Source: a virus
Reading direction: 5' to 3' (one strand)
IMG/VR virus record: IMGVR_UViG_3300005253_000394
Location: 1-38,221 of that record
Length of the DNA: 38,221 bases
Of the stretch, positions 35,193-38,221 are shown piece by piece. The notes under the pieces are model-generated. The model was not told the DNA's origin, made no database searches, and saw only the letters and a list, made by a program, of their open reading frames with translations. The position numbers and the translations under genes were made by a program. Position 1 is the first letter of the stretch. Every line of letters begins with the position of its first letter.

Positions 35193-35588
35193 TCAATACG
35201 ACCAGACCCAAGGTCGAGGGAAACGCATTCCCGGTTGAATCGTGTCCAGATGAATAAACCGACCTTCGTGTGGGCCATTTTGAGAAAGACCAAAGCCGGT
35301 GAAATTAAATCGCGCCGCGCGTGTCAGGACGGTGTGCGCCGGTGTTCCTGAGATGCCTATGTCAACAGCGGCTCCAAGGGTATGAGGCCCATCTCTGCCG
35401 GATGATGCGATTCTATCGTTGTAATCAGGACACCTGAACCCGGAATTAACCTTCAGCGGGAAACCACACAGATTACGAAGTGCCTGTAGATTATCCATAA
35501 GCTCGACCGTCATGTCAGCGCGACCGCATAAACATTTGCAGGTCATCTCTGCTTCGGTGAAATTTTCGTACAGTGACCAGTCTAGCAT
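35193..35588 (-). CDS. Endolysin, peptidase M15 type
   Basis: 131 residues. SGFRCPDYND (49-58), PHTLGAAVDIG with zinc ligands His 69 and Asp 76, and FIHLD with His 113: the M15 (D-Ala-D-Ala/L-Ala-D-Glu-type) zinc peptidase fold, which cleaves peptidoglycan peptides. No signal peptide, so it needs a holin. CxCLCGRAD near the N-terminus is a common extra Cys motif of this family. The start overlaps the metallophosphoesterase stop. Confidence 0.87.
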   Translation of the reverse strand: MLDWSLYENFTEAEMTCKCLCGRADMTVELMDNLQALRNLCGFPLKVNSGFRCPDYNDRIASSGRDGPHTLGAAVDIGISGTPAHTVLTRAARFNFTGFGLSQNGPHEGRFIHLDTIQPGMRFPRPWVWSY

Positions 35589-36619
35589 CGGCTACGTTTC
35601 CAGGTAAGGAATTCTGAGGCTTCCTCTACATCAAATAAAGTTGTGATTAATCTAGGGTCGTCATCCTCAAAACGAGGGTCGATAATCGTTACTGTCGTGG
35701 GGCAGATGTTTTGATTCGGCAATCCCCGCTCCTTTGCGAAGCGGTCGTAGGTTTTATATCCCGCCACCCTGATAGCGTGGGAAATCAAGCCAGATGACGG
35801 GTCTTTCAACAATTGATATCCCGATATATGTTTATGCCCGCACGTCGATATGTGGTCCCTCCAGCCCATTTGAACGGCCTTCGCTACACCATGGGCCGGG
35901 TTCCACATTGAGTGCCCCGTGAAATCGTGACGTGCGTTGATCCTTATCTGCTTCCCGTTTGGGAATACTAAATTAAGCCTTGCCCCCCAAGGCTCAAAGA
36001 TAACGCCCTTGTGTTTGGTAATCCATTTGAGAGGATCGCCCGCACCACTCCAACAATCGTGATTTCCTCCAATTAAATAGAGCCAATCTACTGACCCCAT
36101 TAACCACTCAACCAAAGCCCATGCTTCAGCAGCGGAAGTTGATTGCTCACCGTACAATCTGGCTAATCTGCCAATCCAATTATTGTGTAAATCGCCCACA
36201 TTTGCGGCGAACAATCCCTCGGTATCCCGACAGATTTGTGTGTGCTTTTCAAGTTTGGGAAGATCGGTTCCGTCATCATCAACATGAGGATCGCCGAAAT
36301 GAGCAATCCCAATTGGACCCTTAATCTTGATTCTGACCTCGATTAATCTCCTGGCCTCTTCGGCCTCGGTCTTTCTCAAGAATTGTCTTTTGCGTCTTTC
36401 CAGAAGTTCAACCGGGTCGATTTCATCCGGCAGTTCATCGGTCTCGAAGGGTTCGGTCGGTGGCCATACAACGCCCTGCTTTTTCGCTATTTTAAGCCGG
36501 TGCTGAAAAGTAGTACGGTGTATCCCCAGACTTTCGGCTGCGGCTGTCTGATTTCCATACTCCGCTTCTGCGCGCACCGTCTCGCTCAACTGACTTTCTG
36601 TCAGGGGCTTGGTTACCAT
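35582..36619 (-). CDS. HTH-metallophosphoesterase fusion
   Basis: 345 residues. N-terminus: Fis-like helix-turn-helix (EYGNQTAAAESLGIHRTTFQ, residues 20-39). Residues 100-300: calcineurin-like phosphoesterase with all metal motifs, GDPH (109-112), GDLHNN (142-147), GGNHD (184-188), ARHDFTGHS (229-237) and GHKH (261-264). It could dephosphorylate a protein or nucleic acid, or process DNA. The fusion occurs in other phages; its role is unknown. AAAGG upstream of the ATG. Confidence 0.85.
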   Translation of the reverse strand: MVTKPLTESQLSETVRAEAEYGNQTAAAESLGIHRTTFQHRLKIAKKQGVVWPPTEPFETDELPDEIDPVELLERRKRQFLRKTEAEEARRLIEVRIKIKGPIGIAHFGDPHVDDDGTDLPKLEKHTQICRDTEGLFAANVGDLHNNWIGRLARLYGEQSTSAAEAWALVEWLMGSVDWLYLIGGNHDCWSGAGDPLKWITKHKGVIFEPWGARLNLVFPNGKQIRINARHDFTGHSMWNPAHGVAKAVQMGWRDHISTCGHKHISGYQLLKDPSSGLISHAIRVAGYKTYDRFAKERGLPNQNICPTTVTIIDPRFEDDDPRLITTLFDVEEASEFLTWKRSRC

Positions 36620-36672
36620 GCAAAGCGCCTTTCGGCTGTTGTCCCGATTTTAATCCTCGCGTAGCTTCTCAA

Positions 36673-36885
36673 TCATGTTTCTTCCAACATCCAGACCTTG
36701 CGGATGCGAAATTCCGGGTGCCGCCGTTCAATTCGCCTCATTGAGACAAGAACGCAATTGGCGGCAAATTCTGGTCCGCCGTCGCTACGATAGCCATACA
36801 ACTCGTTAACCAATTCCTCGGTATCCGCCGGGCCTTTGCGAAGCCGATTGACTAGAGTTTGTTCGGACGGCGATAACGGGGTCAT
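36673..36885 (-). CDS. Winged-helix-like DNA-binding protein
   Basis: 70 residues, ATGA overlap. LSPSEQTLVNRLRKGPADTE, ELYGYRSDGGPEF, then VSMRRIERRHPEFRIRKVWM: helical with a Gly-rich turn and a basic second helix, the pattern of small phage HTH regulators. A possible control element for the lysis operon. Confidence 0.6.
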   Translation of the reverse strand: MTPLSPSEQTLVNRLRKGPADTEELVNELYGYRSDGGPEFAANCVLVSMRRIERRHPEFRIRKVWMLEET

Positions 36886-37160
36886 ATTTTCTCACGCGGA
36901 CCATCGGGGATGTAGGGAATCTCCAACCACCCGTCCCCGGCGGCAATCAAACACGAGATGCCATTGGGCTGGCTTACAAGCAGTGTCCACGTTCCCTCGG
37001 GGGAGATGAACAACTCCATCAGCAGACTGCGCGCTGTCACGCCACGGCCACGGGGCTGTTCCTGATAATTCTCGGCAAGACGGGTAATGATCTTCGCGCG
37101 AGCGTCACAGGCGGCTTGAGCCTGTGCGGGTGCTGTCCAGAGAAGGACAGCCAGAATCAA
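36882..37160 (-). CDS. Exported protein with broken or unusual start
   Basis: 92 residues from a TTG at 37160; (M)ILAVLLWTAPAQAQAACDA is the hydrophobic part of a signal peptide with AQA cleavage. An ATG at 37180 with GAGGTGG in front codes MKYIYPF and stops after a TTTTT run; a -1 shift there would join it to this frame and complete a normal signal peptide. The mature protein (SPEGTWTLLVSQPNGISCLI) is a small secreted phage family. The start may be a programmed slip, an indel, or the TTG. Confidence 0.6.
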   Translation of the reverse strand: MILAVLLWTAPAQAQAACDARAKIITRLAENYQEQPRGRGVTARSLLMELFISPEGTWTLLVSQPNGISCLIAAGDGWLEIPYIPDGPREKI

Positions 37161-37176
37161 AAAGGGTAGATATATT

Positions 37177-37341
37177 TCATTTTCGCCACCTCTTCACGGT
37201 TTTGGATTCATATATTCGAATCGCAAGCCAGACTATCGACAGGAGAGCGGCAACCATCGCCAGATAATCCGGTAAGGAACCATACCATACTGCGGGGGGT
37301 GCTGCAAAGGCCAAACCGTCAAGGCCGTTCTTGCCGGTCAT
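37177..37341 (-). CDS. 54-residue membrane protein, holin candidate
   Basis: MTGKNGLDGLAFAAPPAVWY then SLPDYLAMVAALLSIVWLAI and a basic tail SKTVKRWRK: single membrane helix (22-42), the size and charge layout of small phage holins seen in alphaproteobacterial phages. ATGA overlaps at both ends. Confidence 0.6.
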   Translation of the reverse strand: MTGKNGLDGLAFAAPPAVWYGSLPDYLAMVAALLSIVWLAIRIYESKTVKRWRK

Positions 37342-37391
37342 GGGATGCGCCTGTCGAGGTGCCAGCCGGCTTTCGGGTCAGGTGTGGTCAT
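37338..37391 (-). CDS. 17-residue peptide (AGWHLDRRIP)
   Basis: MTTPDPKAGWHLDRRIP, starting right after the stop of the gene upstream and ending in ATGA. The GWHLDRR part resembles the N-terminus of a phage small membrane protein family that continues past this point, so it may be the stump of a truncated gene. Confidence 0.35.
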   Translation of the reverse strand: MTTPDPKAGWHLDRRIP

Positions 37392-37814
37392 TTAAAATTT
37401 CCTGTTGAACTGAAAACCACGGAATGTCGCACCGCCTTGCTTAAATTGCGCGGGTTTGAGGAGACCCCCGCCAACTCTTAGTCCTTTTGTGAGTAAATCA
37501 AGAAAGGGATTACTCGGTAGCCTACGGCGGCGAGGAGAGACAGGAGGAGGTAAATCGAGAACCAAACTGGTGCGAGATGGCTGAACAGGCGGGGTAAATG
37601 GGAGAGGGCGGAATCGCGAAGTCAATAAATTTACCAGAGCATCGCTAGGTTGCCGGGGCGGGGGTATTTTCGCAGAGCCAGTTAAAAATCCACCCTTGAA
37701 GGTTTTTTGGAACCGTCTCTGAACGTCACTATCAATTCCATCACGACCCAAGCCACCCGCTTGTCTGCTGGCGGTGTCCCTTGTGGTGCTGCCGGCGCTG
37801 AAGCTACTAACCAT
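37392..37814 (-). CDS. Hypothetical Pro/Arg-rich protein
   Basis: 140 residues: Gly/Ser-rich start (TASRQAGGLGRDG), then PPVQPSRTSLVLDLPPPVSP and a GLRVGGGLLKPAQFKQGGAT end. Disordered-looking and basic; possibly a virion-associated protein. ATG shared with the mini-ORF stop by ATGGTTAG. No family recognised. Confidence 0.5.
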   Translation of the reverse strand: MVSSFSAGSTTRDTASRQAGGLGRDGIDSDVQRRFQKTFKGGFLTGSAKIPPPRQPSDALVNLLTSRFRPLPFTPPVQPSRTSLVLDLPPPVSPRRRRLPSNPFLDLLTKGLRVGGGLLKPAQFKQGGATFRGFQFNRKF

Positions 37815-37836
37815 TATTGAGGTGCCAGCCGGTCAT
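37807..37836 (-). other. Nine-codon bridging mini-ORF (MTGWHLNNG)
   Basis: ATGA with the gene upstream, eight-base overlap with the gene downstream. It shares the nucleotide string CCGGCTGGCACCTC with 37338-37391. Confidence 0.3.
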
Positions 37837-37920
37837 GCGATCCCTCCACCGCCCATGCGGCCACACTCGCAACCAATCACGCCACCACCGCTAGGCGGAA
37901 GGCACGAACGACCATTGTTG
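37833..37920 (-). CDS. C-terminal end of a phage protein, truncated at the chimeric junction
   Basis: Reads Asn-Asn-Gly-Arg-Ser-Cys then LPPSGGGVIGCECGRMGGGG and IA-stop, Gly/Cys-rich, joined by ATGA to the next mini-ORF. Beyond about 37920 the same frame is only an antisense frame of a high-GC gene. Confidence 0.4.
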
Positions 37921-38221
37921 TACGGGCAGCAGCCGCCGCAGCGGCCGCAGGTCAGCGGTCCGGCGCCGTTCGTCGAGCTGGTGAACGGCGCCCTGCACGT
38001 GCTGCACGTGCAGGCCCCGGACGCCCACGACGACGTGGTGCGCTATCTGACCGAGATCTACTGGCGGCCCGAGGTTGAGGGGCTCGGCATCGAGCATGCC
38101 GTCGCCGCGGTGTGGTCGACGACCGGGGTCGTGGCCGTGTTCGAGGAGGTCGCCACGCGGACGCTCTTCAACGCCCCGTGGATCAGCCCGTACGGCCAGC
38201 TCGTCACGACCGCGGCGATGC
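37921..38221 (+). CDS. High-GC actinobacterial-type gene fragment (foreign)
   Basis: 100 codons open on the plus strand with G/C at nearly every third position: YGQQPPQRPQVSGPAPFVEL, VNGALHVLHVQAPDAHDDVV, RYLTEIYWRPEVEG and onward without stop. A Gln/Pro-rich lead-in and this codon use are typical of Actinobacteria and unlike the rest of the window. Function not recognised. Both ends are outside or at the junction. Confidence 0.6.

Noticed and set aside
34861-35238. 125-codon plus-strand open frame
   Set aside because: Arg/Gly/Ser-rich, no start signal, lies in the structured RNA candidate; reads as non-coding.
37833-38097. Cys-rich minus-strand protein reading through the right end
   Set aside because: Beyond about 37920 it is the antisense frame of a high-GC gene with clear codon bias on the plus strand.
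1-38221. Integrase, attachment site, CRISPR array or reverse transcriptase
   Set aside because: Looked for on both strands by motif; none seen.

Overview
The window is most of a tailed-phage genome, with unrelated DNA at its right end. The portal resembles the T7-type head-tail connector. The head order portal, two small proteins, Bbp19-like protein, scaffold, major capsid matches podoviruses of the Bordetella BPP-1 kind. Several accessory families are ones I associate with phages and prophages of Alphaproteobacteria (M15 endolysin with a Rz/Rz1-like pair, small DUF8033-like and zinc-ribbon proteins), so a proteobacterial, probably alphaproteobacterial, host is inferred. Two repressor-type switches suggest a temperate phage, but no integrase, attachment site, tRNA, polymerase or helicase is visible. 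The tail tube and internal virion genes expected after the capsid gene are missing. The left end cuts a gene, so the contig is incomplete.

Layout. (1) 1-14.0 kb, minus strand, read right to left: a late operon with terminase large subunit, a run of structural and fibre-like proteins, portal, scaffold, major capsid and a probable cement protein. Most genes overlap by ATGA, TAATG or TGATG. A candidate late promoter with a consensus -35 box lies inside an array of 9-bp repeats at 14.07-14.11 kb. (2) 14.3-15.5 kb, minus strand: a small-terminase-like protein, two tiny membrane peptides, two small proteins and a Cro/CI-type regulator. (3) 15.7-19.6 kb, plus strand: about fourteen very small accessory genes, many followed at the stop codon by a GC hairpin, often with a TTCG loop. 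(4) 19.8-27.9 kb, minus strand: a long early operon of small genes with four HNH-type nucleases, a SLOG protein, a LexA-N-like HTH, a replication-protein-like domain and a duplicated zinc-finger/MREPT module. A strong terminator and a long imperfect hairpin precede it. (5) 28.0-28.9 kb: a second repressor with a run of small membrane proteins, divergent from (6) 28.95-33.2 kb, plus strand, coupled early genes. (7) 33.26-37.9 kb, minus strand: lysis region with a Rz/Rz1-like spanin pair, small holin candidates, an M15 endolysin, an HTH-metallophosphoesterase fusion and a candidate structured RNA. (8) From about 37.92 kb to the end: high-GC, actinobacterial-looking coding DNA on the plus strand, most likely a chimeric junction.

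How it fits together: both regulators face divergent promoters, and both have a promoter placed so that transcription should start at or next to the ATG (leaderless, like lambda cI from pRM). Each is followed by overlapping tiny membrane proteins that would be made with the repressor, as expected for superinfection-exclusion genes. Many genes under 60 codons, several only 6-30 codons, are recognised by overlapping stop/start codons, ribosome-binding sites and protein-like composition. Everything here was read by eye; no searches were run.
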